Numbered from the stretch's first letter, positions 7,990 to 14,849 are shown. The stretch: DNA of 21,627 nt from Barnesiella merdipullorum (GCA_019116365.1 DXBT01000026.1:1-21627), one strand, 5' to 3'. Numbers and translations are program-made. Notes: generated by a model from the sequence alone, not told the origin.

Positions 7990-8625
7990 ATGAAACCAAG
8001 AAGAGTATTGTTCATAAGCGCCATCGTCACCGCCGGTGTGTTGCAGGCCATCGAGCCGGCAGCCCAATGGTTTGCCGCCATGCCCGACTCACTCGTGCCT
8101 ACCATCGAGGTGAACCGGCGCAAAGACCTCATCGATCTCTTCCATGCCGGACAGAAGGCCCAGGTAGCCACACAGCTGGGGGGGCTGGCTCAAATGACAC
8201 AGTTACAGGAAAACAGCCTGACCGTAGCCCTCTCGGAACAAAGCCAAATGGCCATGCACCTCTACACGACCCACAGCAACGACACTCTCGTTGTACTGGT
8301 CAACACGGTCTATGCCCCGGCCGGCGACAGCCGCATCCGTTTTTTCAACAGCCAGTGGCAGGAGTTGCCCGCATCGAAATACATCAGGCCATTGACCAAA
8401 GAGGCATTTTTCCTCTTTCCCGACAGCCTCACCAAAGCCCAGCGCGAAGAGATTATGCGCCCGGTTGACATCGAACTCGTCGAATACACCTTCGACACCG
8501 ATGGTTCGATATGCGCCCGCCAGTCGTGGAAAGAGTATCTCGACAGCCAAGACTACAATCGGCTCAAGCCTTACCTGCGCGAGTCGATTACCCTTCGCTG
8601 GAACGGGAAAAACTTCAAAGACTAA
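7990..8625 (+). CDS. Secreted protein of the DUF3256 type
   Basis: A 211-residue exported protein. Residues 1-20 form a signal peptide (MKPRR then a hydrophobic stretch ending VLQA). The mature part starts AQWFAAMPDSLVPTIEVNRRKDLIDLFHAGQKAQV, followed by ENSLTVALSEQSQMAMHLY, DSRIRFFNSQWQELPASKY and a C-terminal TLRWNGKNF. The pattern MPDSLVP-x-NxRxxLID with late RFFN-xQWQ-LP agrees with my memory of DUF3256, a family of about 200 residues restricted to Bacteroidales and without known function. The assignment is from recall, not a search. There is no lipobox, so it is probably periplasmic. Confidence 0.72.
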   Translation: MKPRRVLFISAIVTAGVLQAIEPAAQWFAAMPDSLVPTIEVNRRKDLIDLFHAGQKAQVATQLGGLAQMTQLQENSLTVALSEQSQMAMHLYTTHSNDTLVVLVNTVYAPAGDSRIRFFNSQWQELPASKYIRPLTKEAFFLFPDSLTKAQREEIMRPVDIELVEYTFDTDGSICARQSWKEYLDSQDYNRLKPYLRESITLRWNGKNFKD

Positions 8626-8688
8626 ACGACAAACCGTATATATCATAAAAAATTAAAAACAAGCAAAGGGGACAAGAAAAGTAAAAAC

Positions 8689-8719
8689 TTGACATAAAAG
8701 AAAATAAGCGTTAGCTTCG
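8689..8719 (+). promoter_or_regulatory. Promoter of the structured RNA
   Basis: TTG at 8689-8691 is followed after exactly 20 bp by TAGCTTCG at 8712-8719, one mismatch from TAnnTTTG. Transcription would begin at about 8724-8727, just where the large stem-loop starts. The match of promoter and structure boundaries is the main reason to think this is an RNA gene. Confidence 0.5.
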
Positions 8720-8724
8720 TTCTC

Positions 8725-8877
8725 CGCCAATAGAAACTTCGCAACTTTCATACAAGCATAGAGAACCCAGTGACGAGTTGCCATGTAGATACATCTACGT
8801 GGGCTTGTTCTTGTTTGTATGCTTAGGCAATGCGAAGGCCTCTATTGGACAAACATTAGGCAAGACCACGTTTTTTT
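8725..8877 (+). ncRNA. Structured ncRNA candidate, 6S-like fold
   Basis: No credible protein lies here, but the DNA folds into one long interrupted hairpin. The closing stem pairs 8727-8734 with 8841-8848. A second 7-bp stem pairs 8737-8743 with 8831-8837. A central asymmetric bubble follows (8744-8753 opposite 8825-8830). Then come a 7-bp stem (8754-8760 with 8818-8824), a 5-bp stem (8762-8766 with 8807-8811) and a 9-bp apical hairpin with one G-U pair (8781-8789 with 8794-8802). Seven T residues at 8871-8877 could end the transcript. A long rod with a central bubble is the hallmark of 6S RNA, which mimics an open promoter to bind RNA polymerase, and Bacteroidota have a divergent 6S class. 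The alternative is a leader or attenuator of the HTH gene at 8943, for which no separate promoter is visible. Confidence 0.5.
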
Positions 8878-8942
8878 ATTTCCCTCCCGGTGCCCAACCT
8901 CCCCGCAAAGAACAAAAGCCTGCGCTTGCAACTCAATGGATC

Positions 8943-9254
8943 ATGAGGAACATACACATCGGACAAATCATTCACAAAAAATTCAAAGAGAGCGGACTTT
9001 CGGTCGCCGAGTTTGCCTCACGAATCAACCGCACGCGAGGTACCATCTATGACATCTTTTCCCGGAAGAGTATCGATACCGACCTGCTCATCATCATCTC
9101 AGATGTACTGCAATACGACTTCTTCCAGGAATACTATCAGCAAAAGGACCATCCCCAATCTCCCACCCAAATCTGCCACATCCATTTCAACGTCGAAGGC
9201 ATCACCGACGCCAAGCTCCTGTGCCAATACCTGGCACCCTGCAAGAAAAAATAG
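8943..9254 (+). CDS. Small XRE-type HTH regulator, copy 1
   Basis: A 103-residue DNA-binding protein. Residues about 5-65 form a lambda-repressor-like HTH (IIHKKFKESGLSVAEFASRINRTRGTIYDIFSRKSIDTDLLIIISDVLQYDFFQEY), of a type common in Bacteroidota, with the RKSIDTDLL-x-ISxxLxxDFF signature. The C-terminal 35 residues (QICHIHFNVEGITDAKLLCQYL) may be a dimerisation element. The ATG at 8943 is chosen because the same MRNIHIG start occurs in copy 2; a longer reading from a TTG at 8778 would run through the structured RNA and is not credible. It is the first gene of a tandem duplication (see 9591-9905). Role and target are unknown; autoregulation or control of the adjacent lipoprotein genes is an inference from position. 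Confidence 0.85.
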   Translation: MRNIHIGQIIHKKFKESGLSVAEFASRINRTRGTIYDIFSRKSIDTDLLIIISDVLQYDFFQEYYQQKDHPQSPTQICHIHFNVEGITDAKLLCQYLAPCKKK

Positions 9255-9283
9255 AGCCGTATTTGTACAATAAATCCGGCAGT

Positions 9284-9293
9284 ACTGTACAGT
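9284..9293. promoter_or_regulatory. Palindrome in the copy-1 HTH-lipoprotein gap (possible operator)
   Basis: ACTGTACAGT is a perfect 10-bp palindrome, 30 bp after the HTH stop and 78 bp before the lipoprotein ATG. The second copy of this gap keeps the flanks (TCCGGCAG before, CAGTTATTCCT after) but not the palindrome. It might be an operator half-site pair, or chance. Confidence 0.2.
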
Positions 9294-9371
9294 TATTCCT
9301 ACACGCCTCACCCCCTTTGTTTTATTATTTTATATTTTATTTGTATAAAATACACTTAAACAAGACGTATA

Positions 9372-9566
9372 ATGAACAAAAGATTTATTCTTGCAGGAGG
9401 AGGGGCCCTGTTCATATTTCTTTTTTCGCAATGTGTCACCATAGGTTCCTCCTTGCAGCCGATAACCTCTTCGCCTCAGGAATACGGGGCACCTTCTGAG
9501 GTCCTCGACAGCAACAATCAACAAACTATCGACAACACAGACATACTCAACAATCCCGGTTTATAG
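9372..9566 (+). CDS. Small lipoprotein, truncated paralogue of the beta-propeller lipoprotein
   Basis: A 64-residue protein with a signal peptide and lipobox (MNKRFILAGGGALFIFLFSQC, Cys21), so it should be lipid-anchored. Its signal region and about 50 bp of upstream DNA align with those of the gene at 10020. After Cys21 the mature part (43 residues) resembles the start of the longer protein only weakly (SPQEYGAPSEVLD against VPEEGGIRFEKLT) and then stops at NNPGL. It is therefore the shortened product of a tandem duplication, either a working small lipoprotein or a decaying remnant. The stop lies 24 bp before the ATG of HTH copy 2, so the two could be cotranscribed. Confidence 0.65.
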   Translation: MNKRFILAGGGALFIFLFSQCVTIGSSLQPITSSPQEYGAPSEVLDSNNQQTIDNTDILNNPGL

Positions 9567-9590
9567 AGGCCGGTAATCTCCCCGAACGAG

Positions 9591-9905
9591 ATGAGGAATA
9601 TACACATCGGAAACATCATTCACGAAAGATTTAAAGAAAGCGGGCTATCGGTCACCGAGTTTGCTACACGAATCAACCGCACGCGAGGTACCGTCTATGA
9701 CATCTTTTCCCGAAAGAGTATCGATACCGACCTGCTCATTACCATCTCGGACGTATTGCAGTATGACTTTTTCCAGGAATACTACCAGCAAGGGAGCCAC
9801 CCCCAATCGCCTGCCCAAATCTGCCATATCCATCTCAACGTCGAAGGCATCACCGACGCCAAGCTTCTGTGTCAATACCTGGCGCTTTGCAAGAAGAAAA
9901 AATAG
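9591..9905 (+). CDS. Small XRE-type HTH regulator, copy 2
   Basis: A 104-residue paralogue of the protein at 8943-9254, identical over most positions. The recognition region INRTRGT(I/V)YDIFSRKSIDTDLL is almost unchanged, so both proteins probably bind the same or very similar DNA. Differences cluster near the start (QIIHKKF against NIIHERF) and in the linker (QKDHPQSPTQ against QGSHPQSPAQ), and the tail has one more Lys. The frame is intact with many changes at third codon positions, which suggests selection on the protein after duplication. It is followed 114 bp later by the beta-propeller lipoprotein gene. Confidence 0.85.
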   Translation: MRNIHIGNIIHERFKESGLSVTEFATRINRTRGTVYDIFSRKSIDTDLLITISDVLQYDFFQEYYQQGSHPQSPAQICHIHLNVEGITDAKLLCQYLALCKKKK

Positions 9906-10019
9906 GCATATAGTACAATAATTCCGGCAGGTGTGTTCAGTTATTCCTGCACACCCCAACCTGCTTTATTTGCTCTTTTTATATTTCTTTGTGTAAAATA
10001 CACTTAAAACAAGATGATA

Positions 10020-11021
10020 ATGAATAAAAAGATTACCCTTGCCGGCATGGGTCTCCTACTCATCTGGCTCCTCTCGCAGTGTACAACCTCTCAAATAGTC
10101 TATTCAAACGTATCGGTTCCCGAAGAGGGCGGTATTCGCTTTGAGAAACTTACCGACGAGACTCGCGATAACGTCAGCGGTATATCTACCCGTAACGAAT
10201 ATGGCAAATTCGAATGGTGGGTCAACCCCAGCATTGCAGTTTCGCCCGACGGCCGCCGGTTTGCCTACCTCTCCTACAAAAACAAGCAAACCAATATCAT
10301 GGTAGCCAGTGCCGAACGTGGCGGTAGCGGTGCCACCCAACGCACCTTCCGCAACTGGGTAACCGACCTCTCGTGGTCGCCCGACGGTTCGCAACTCTAC
10401 TTCTCGGAACAGCGCAACAATACCAGCTCCATATACTGCATCAACGCCGATGCCGGAAGCGTGCTCAACCAGCTCACCTTCGGCAGCACCTACGATGCAG
10501 CGCCTTCGGCATCGCCCTATGACCCCGACCTCGTGTTCTTCTCGCGCAGAGACTACGGCTCATACAGCATCTGGAGCTACAACCGCAAGAACAATCTCTT
10601 TACCAACTACTCCACGGGCTGTACTCCCGAACCCTTAAAAGACGAGCCCAACACCTTCCTCTGCACCCGGTTCAACGACAAGGGCATCGGCGAAATCTGG
10701 AAAGTGAACTATCAAACCGGTATCGAGACCCTTATCCTCTCGCGTCAGGAACAGAGCTTCACCACACCGCGCATCTCGCCCGACGGCAAATGGATCGTGT
10801 GCATGGGCAACAGCTTCGACCCCAAGAACAAACGTGTCCAAAACCTCGACATCTTTGTAGTCCGCACCGACGGTACCCAGTTTACCCAACTCACCTTCCA
10901 CCCGGGTAACGACGGTTGTCCCGTGTGGTCGCCCGACGGTCGCAGCATCTATTTCCTCTCCCAACGCGGCACGGCCAAAGGTCTGTTCAACGTATGGCGC
11001 ATGAATTTCAACCTCCAATAA
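10020..11021 (+). CDS. TolB-like beta-propeller lipoprotein (PD40 repeats)
   Basis: A 333-residue lipid-anchored protein with a signal peptide ending in LLSQC (Cys21). The mature part is a beta-propeller of WD40-like/PD40 repeats: AVSPDGRRFAYLS (SPDG at 75-78), WSPDGSQLYFS (120-123), ISPDGKWIVCMG (253-256) and WSPDGRSIYFLS (304-307), with weaker blades between. Such propellers usually bind proteins or glycans at the periplasmic face or surface; TolB proper works with Pal, but this stand-alone lipoprotein is not TolB. The ATG at 10020 matches the start in the duplicated copy; an ATG at 10014 would add two residues. The barrel gene at 11037 begins 15 bp after the stop, so the two are very likely one operon and may form a complex. 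Confidence 0.85.
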   Translation: MNKKITLAGMGLLLIWLLSQCTTSQIVYSNVSVPEEGGIRFEKLTDETRDNVSGISTRNEYGKFEWWVNPSIAVSPDGRRFAYLSYKNKQTNIMVASAERGGSGATQRTFRNWVTDLSWSPDGSQLYFSEQRNNTSSIYCINADAGSVLNQLTFGSTYDAAPSASPYDPDLVFFSRRDYGSYSIWSYNRKNNLFTNYSTGCTPEPLKDEPNTFLCTRFNDKGIGEIWKVNYQTGIETLILSRQEQSFTTPRISPDGKWIVCMGNSFDPKNKRVQNLDIFVVRTDGTQFTQLTFHPGNDGCPVWSPDGRSIYFLSQRGTAKGLFNVWRMNFNLQ

Positions 11022-11036
11022 AACGAGACTACCAAC

Positions 11037-11756
11037 ATGAGAAAATCGATTCTTACCCTTGTGGTGTTCCTCATCGGCACCTTGGCGGTATCGGCTCAAT
11101 GGAGTAGCGCCGGAGACGGAACAGGATACAACAACACCTCTGCAAACACGTCTAAACGAGTAATCGGGTTTTACCGGGTAGGAGGCTCGCTGTCGTTCAA
11201 TACGCTCAGTGGTAATTACTTCGACAAGAACGCATCAGGAAAAGTCACGGGAGCTATCAACCTGGCCCGACTTGGATTTTTCCTCGGCAAGAACAGCCCC
11301 ATCTACTTGGGCTTCGGTTGGGATCTTCCCTTCAAAGGATGGAAGGAAGAGGTGGAGATAAACGGCCGCACTTTCACGACCAACTACAACGGCGTAGGCT
11401 ATCGCTTCCCGATCTTCGTGGGGTACCAATATCCCATTACCCAGGATTTCAAAGTATATGGGCATACCGGCCCCAGCTTCGATGTCGATTTTGGCTATTG
11501 GGGCAGCGTAGAATATGACGGAGAGAAAGAGGATATCTCCTACGAAGACCTGGTTGACACTTTCAGGGTACTCAATGGCTCGTGGATGTTCAGCGCCGGC
11601 ATTACCTATAAGAAACTCTATGTGGGTCTCGAATATGCCCTTCCCTTTAAAGATATATTTGACTACGAATATGTTGATGAAAGCATAAAAGGGAAAATAG
11701 GCACATTCAATATCTGCTTAGGGCTGAACTTCGATATCAAGGTCAAGAGAAAATAA
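11037..11756 (+). CDS. Outer-membrane beta-barrel protein, paralogue A
   Basis: A 239-residue protein with a cleavable signal peptide (about 1-20, cut before QWSSAG). The mature part consists of alternating amphipathic strands typical of an 8-10-strand barrel (FYRVGGSLSFNTL, LGFFLGKNSPIYLGFGWDLPFKGW, GYRFPIFVGYQYPI, LYVGLEYALPF, TFNICLGLNFDIK). The final strand lacks the classic terminal Phe because four basic residues (KVKRK) follow. It is separated by 15 bp from the beta-propeller lipoprotein and followed by a terminator-like structure. A same-length paralogue lies at 11914. The function is not recognised; a small porin or structural barrel is the most likely guess. Confidence 0.75.
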   Translation: MRKSILTLVVFLIGTLAVSAQWSSAGDGTGYNNTSANTSKRVIGFYRVGGSLSFNTLSGNYFDKNASGKVTGAINLARLGFFLGKNSPIYLGFGWDLPFKGWKEEVEINGRTFTTNYNGVGYRFPIFVGYQYPITQDFKVYGHTGPSFDVDFGYWGSVEYDGEKEDISYEDLVDTFRVLNGSWMFSAGITYKKLYVGLEYALPFKDIFDYEYVDESIKGKIGTFNICLGLNFDIKVKRK

Positions 11757-11773
11757 AAGACTTCATACACTTT

Positions 11774-11845
11774 GTTTCGGGGGAAGGTTGACTCCACGCC
11801 ACCAACGATTCTTTCCAGAGTTTATCTTCCCCCAAAACTTTTTTT
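11774..11845 (+). terminator. Terminator with long loop after barrel A
   Basis: GGGGGAAG at 11779-11786 pairs with CTTCCCCC at 11826-11833; GTTT/AAAC extends the stem past one bulge. Seven T residues follow at 11839-11845. The 39-nt loop is long for a terminator. It would end the propeller-barrel transcript before paralogue B. Confidence 0.7.
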
Positions 11846-11913
11846 ACTTACAATCCCGGTAGAAGCAGAACATAAACCCGAATATATACACCACCACTAA
11901 AACACGTTCATCC

Positions 11914-12633
11914 ATGAAAAAATCGATCCTTACCCTCATCATACTCTTCATCGGCTCGCTGTCGGCATCGGCCCAATGGAGTAGCGCAGGAAACGATACA
12001 GGGAATAGCACTACTTCCTACGGCAACAATAATAAACCCGCAGGGGGATTCTTACGAGTAGGAGGAGCCATCACGTTCAATACCCTTGGAGGTTCATACT
12101 TCGAAAACCAAACCAACGTCTCGGGAAAAACAACCGGTATCATTTCGCTCTGTCAAGTAGGAGCCTATTTCGGGAAAAACAAGAACTTCTACGCAGGGTT
12201 AGGCGTGGAACTCCCCTTCAAAGGATGGAATGAAGAGGTGGAGATAAACGGGAGAACAATGACAACCACTTACAATACCATGGGGTATCGTTTCCCGATT
12301 TTTATCGGATACAACTATCGGTTCACCCCAAAGGTGAGTCTGTATGTGCAAACCGGAATCAACTTTGATTTTGATTTTGCCGGGTATTGGGGAACCATCG
12401 AATATAATGGAGAGAAACAAGATTTGAAAGACACTCTGCCCGACGAGTACTTCAATATCTTCAACAGCTCCTGGGCCGTACAAGCCGGTGTCGTACTCCA
12501 CAAAATCCATTTGGGATTGAACTACTCATTGCCCTATACCGACATATTCAATCACAAACATGTAGCCGATGACATAAACGGCCGGTTAGGAGCCGTCAAT
12601 CTTTACATAGGGCTGGCATTTGACCTCAAATAG
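11914..12633 (+). CDS. Outer-membrane beta-barrel protein, paralogue B
   Basis: A 239-residue homologue of the protein at 11037-11756, aligning over the whole length. It shares the signal peptide (MKKSILTL to SASA, cut before QWSSAG), the central LPFKGW(N/K)EEVEINGRT block, GYRFPIF(I/V)GY and a Tyr/Phe-rich barrel strand pattern. It ends LYIGLAFDLK. A 38-bp stretch at 12214-12251 is identical in 37 positions to 11328-11365, although the rest has diverged. It has its own leader of about 70 bp after the terminator of paralogue A, with no recognisable -7 box. Confidence 0.75.
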   Translation: MKKSILTLIILFIGSLSASAQWSSAGNDTGNSTTSYGNNNKPAGGFLRVGGAITFNTLGGSYFENQTNVSGKTTGIISLCQVGAYFGKNKNFYAGLGVELPFKGWNEEVEINGRTMTTTYNTMGYRFPIFIGYNYRFTPKVSLYVQTGINFDFDFAGYWGTIEYNGEKQDLKDTLPDEYFNIFNSSWAVQAGVVLHKIHLGLNYSLPYTDIFNHKHVADDINGRLGAVNLYIGLAFDLK

Positions 12634-12647
12634 GTCACACACGGAAG

Positions 12648-12695
12648 GAGGAAGTCGAATACCCGCACCACACAAGCTCGCGTATTCGAGTCCTC
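12648..12695 (+). terminator. Hairpin after barrel B, weak terminator
   Basis: TCGAATAC at 12655-12662 pairs with GTATTCGA at 12682-12689, and GAGGA 12648-12652 with TCCTC 12691-12695, around a small mismatch. No T-run follows, so termination is uncertain and it may instead protect the 3' end of the message. Confidence 0.4.
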
Positions 12696-12752
12696 ATATT
12701 CTATCGAGTAATCTGGAAACCAATCATATAGAGAAAGTTATTATCAACAAGA

Positions 12753-12777
12753 GGGGACTTCATAAAAAAGGGGACTT
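12753..12777 (+). repeat. Short direct repeat upstream of lipoprotein gene
   Basis: GGGGACTT occurs at 12753-12760 and 12770-12777, 17 bp apart, 40-60 bp before the ATG at 12816. The spacing suggests a tandem binding site or promoter element, but this may be chance. Confidence 0.3.
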
Positions 12778-12815
12778 TTTTGACGAAAACAAACCTTTAA
12801 TATATATCTATTATC

Positions 12816-13847
12816 ATGAAACACTTACGTATTACATCGTGGGCTGCCGGCTTGTTGGCCGTAGCCCTGTTGAGCGGATGTTCAAAAGAGCAGTCCGAAG
12901 TCACAATCGACGACATTCAAGGGAGAGCCACCATTGTAGGCAGCCTCTGCTACAGCCAAGGTCAAGACTTCAAGAACGGTCAGTTCCAGGAATTGCTGCA
13001 ACCGGCTGCCGGAGTCAAAGTTGTTATCCAGGTGAGCAACGCTTCGCTCGACCCCAACGGTACGGCCAAGGGCTATACCCTCTATGAAGCAACAACCAAC
13101 AACGAGGGTAAATACGGTATTGAAATACCGGTCGTAGAAGATACCCGCATCACCGTCAAACCGGCATCGTTCATGGGGACACGCACCCTCGTGAGCGGCT
13201 GGGAAAACAACGCCCCCGTAATGGAGACCGAGGAGGTTGTCTTCAGCATTGGCAATATAGCCTCTCAAACGGTTTCGCCCGGCGACATCGTTGTGAAAGA
13301 CGACATGTACAGCTACACCCCGCGCACCTTTGCCGAGACCTTCAACGAGACCGAAGAGATTAAAGGCAAGATTGGTATTGGCAAACTGTATCGCCAGAAC
13401 GACCAACGCTACTGGGATGTAAAATCAGGTATCAACGTAATCTTTACCGTGACCTACAATTACCAGGAGACGACGACCGGTGGACAATCGGCAAACATCG
13501 TTCGCAAGTTTGGTGCCACCACCGACAACAAAGGTGAGTTCTCGGTCTTCATCCCGGTAAGAGCCAAAGGCGAAACCCTGCAACGACTCACCGTCGAGCC
13601 GGTAAGCTTCTATGAAAGCGAGTTCAAGCACTTCGACAATGCCGGCGATACCGAATATCTCGCAGGCGTTTATGCTCCCGGTGGTGCCTACTCTGGAGTT
13701 TACTCCAACTATACATTCCCCATAATCGAGAATATCGAAAACCCCGTGTGCGCCACCATGATCTTTACCGAAGACAAAGAGGGCGGATATGACGACAGCT
13801 TCTCCTGGTCTTACGTATCGGAATGGGGAACCAAATCTTTTGAATAA
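12816..13847 (+). CDS. Lipoprotein with two repeated beta-sandwich domains
   Basis: A 343-residue lipid-anchored protein with signal peptide and lipobox LLSGC (Cys22). Two similar domains are visible: residues about 36-125 (GRATIVGSLCYSQGQDF, AGVKVVIQV, ATTNNEGKYGIEIPV, RITVKPASF) and about 182-270 (IKGKIGIGKLYRQND, SGINVIFTVTYN, ATTDNKGEFSVFIPV, RLTVEPVSFYES). The order T(T)NNEGKY/DNKGEF within a beta-sandwich is the pattern of carboxypeptidase-regulatory-like or Big-type domains of Bacteroidota surface proteins. The C-terminal 70 residues are different and rich in Tyr and Gly. The barrel gene at 13863 begins 15 bp later, so they form a pair, repeating the lipoprotein-barrel order seen at 10020-11756. 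The function is unknown. Confidence 0.78.
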   Translation: MKHLRITSWAAGLLAVALLSGCSKEQSEVTIDDIQGRATIVGSLCYSQGQDFKNGQFQELLQPAAGVKVVIQVSNASLDPNGTAKGYTLYEATTNNEGKYGIEIPVVEDTRITVKPASFMGTRTLVSGWENNAPVMETEEVVFSIGNIASQTVSPGDIVVKDDMYSYTPRTFAETFNETEEIKGKIGIGKLYRQNDQRYWDVKSGINVIFTVTYNYQETTTGGQSANIVRKFGATTDNKGEFSVFIPVRAKGETLQRLTVEPVSFYESEFKHFDNAGDTEYLAGVYAPGGAYSGVYSNYTFPIIENIENPVCATMIFTEDKEGGYDDSFSWSYVSEWGTKSFE

Positions 13848-13862
13848 TAAAACCTCGCCCTT

Positions 13863-14759
13863 ATGAAAAAACTGATAGCCATCATACTCTCGGTCTGCCT
13901 GTTCCCAGCCATGCTTGGGGCCGAAGAGAAAGAAAAGAAACAATATCTGCCCGAGGAAGGTGACTGGGCCTTGGGTATCGACGTCGTACCCGTTTTGAGA
14001 TACATAGGCAATGCCTTTAACGGCACCAACGGGACCAACGAAATAACCCACGTGGGGGGCACCCCGTTTACCAGCGGGAACGCCCACTTCAGAGACCGGG
14101 GCCTCATGCCCGACGTGTCGATTATGGGTAAATACATGCTCACCGACGAGTGGGCCTTGCGGGCCAATATCGGTCTGATGATTTCGGCCGAAAACGAAAA
14201 AGCCTACTCGATCGACGACCAGGCCCTGCTCGCCAATCCGTTGAGCGAGGCCAAAGTCACCGACGGTGTCCGCCACGAACGCAACGGCGTGAGCATGATG
14301 CTGGGCGCCGAATACCGAAAAGGTTCCCGCCGCGTGCAAGGAGTATTTGGCGGTGGACTCCTCTTTGCGTTCCAAAACAACAAAGACACCTACTCGTGGG
14401 GCAATGCCTTTACCGAGATTAACCAGTCGCCCTCGTCCTACACCTTTGCCGGTATGCCCAACGTACCTGCCGGCTATCGTGTCTTGAAGCAAAACGGAAC
14501 CGGCAGCGACGTCTATCTGGGTCTGACCGGTAGCGCCGGTATCGAGTGGTTCGTTGCACCCAAGATCGCTTTGGGCGCCGAGGTCAACCTGAGCCTCTAC
14601 TACATCTTTGGCTCACAAACCTACGTCGAAAGCGAAGGCTACAACACCACCAGCGGAAAGATAGATACTCGCACCGATCTGCTCTCACCGGGCGACAACG
14701 GCATCTACTTCGGCACCGAAAGCCTGGGAGGCTCCCTGTACATGACGTTCTATTTCTAA
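13863..14759 (+). CDS. Outer-membrane beta-barrel protein C
   Basis: A 298-residue protein with a signal peptide (about 1-20, MKKLIAIILSVCLFPAMLGA, then EEKEKK). The mature part has amphipathic strands (WALGIDVVPVLRYIG, WALRANIGLMISAEN, GVSMMLGAEYRKGSR, VQGVFGGGLLFAFQN, GSAGIEWFVAPKIALGAEVNLSLYYIFG) and ends SLYMTFYF, with a terminal Phe as expected for BAM-inserted barrels. The strand pattern resembles OmpA/OmpW-type or PorT-like barrels of Bacteroidota, but not a family I can name. It is cotranscribed with the preceding lipoprotein and ends at a strong terminator. Confidence 0.75.
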   Translation: MKKLIAIILSVCLFPAMLGAEEKEKKQYLPEEGDWALGIDVVPVLRYIGNAFNGTNGTNEITHVGGTPFTSGNAHFRDRGLMPDVSIMGKYMLTDEWALRANIGLMISAENEKAYSIDDQALLANPLSEAKVTDGVRHERNGVSMMLGAEYRKGSRRVQGVFGGGLLFAFQNNKDTYSWGNAFTEINQSPSSYTFAGMPNVPAGYRVLKQNGTGSDVYLGLTGSAGIEWFVAPKIALGAEVNLSLYYIFGSQTYVESEGYNTTSGKIDTRTDLLSPGDNGIYFGTESLGGSLYMTFYF

Positions 14760-14771
14760 TATTTTCATTTC

Positions 14772-14810
14772 GTATCTGTCGAGGAGGGGGATTCCCTCCT
14801 CGACAGATAC
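14772..14810 (+). terminator. Strong terminator after barrel C
   Basis: A perfect 17-bp stem (14772-14788 with 14794-14810, loop of 5) begins 13 bp after the stop of barrel C. The tail is CTGTTTTACGG, a modest T-run. It separates the 12.8-14.8 kb pair from the BACON lipoprotein. Confidence 0.85.
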
Positions 14811-14849
14811 CTGTTTTACGGTTCTCTGAACCGCCGCCACACGCTATCC

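Larger units (their letters stand above)
8943..10085 (+). repeat. Tandem duplication of HTH gene plus lipoprotein start
   Basis: Two diverged direct copies offset by 648 bp: 8943-9437 and 9591-10085. Each contains the small HTH gene, a gap of about 115 bp sharing TCCGGCAG, CAGTTATTCCT and TAAAATACACTTAAA, and the signal-peptide part of a lipoprotein ending in SQC. Downstream of that the copies diverge, into a 64-residue and a 333-residue product. Confidence 0.8.

Noticed and set aside
8778..8942. N-terminal extension of HTH copy 1 from a TTG, looking like a signal peptide
   Set aside because: Copy 2 has no such extension, the stretch covers the apical hairpin of the structured RNA, and the ATG at 8943 aligns with the start of copy 2.
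10020..11756. Type IX secretion PorE/PorP pair
   Set aside because: The propeller lipoprotein lacks an OmpA-like C-terminal domain and the barrel lacks the PorP/SprF N-terminal pattern.
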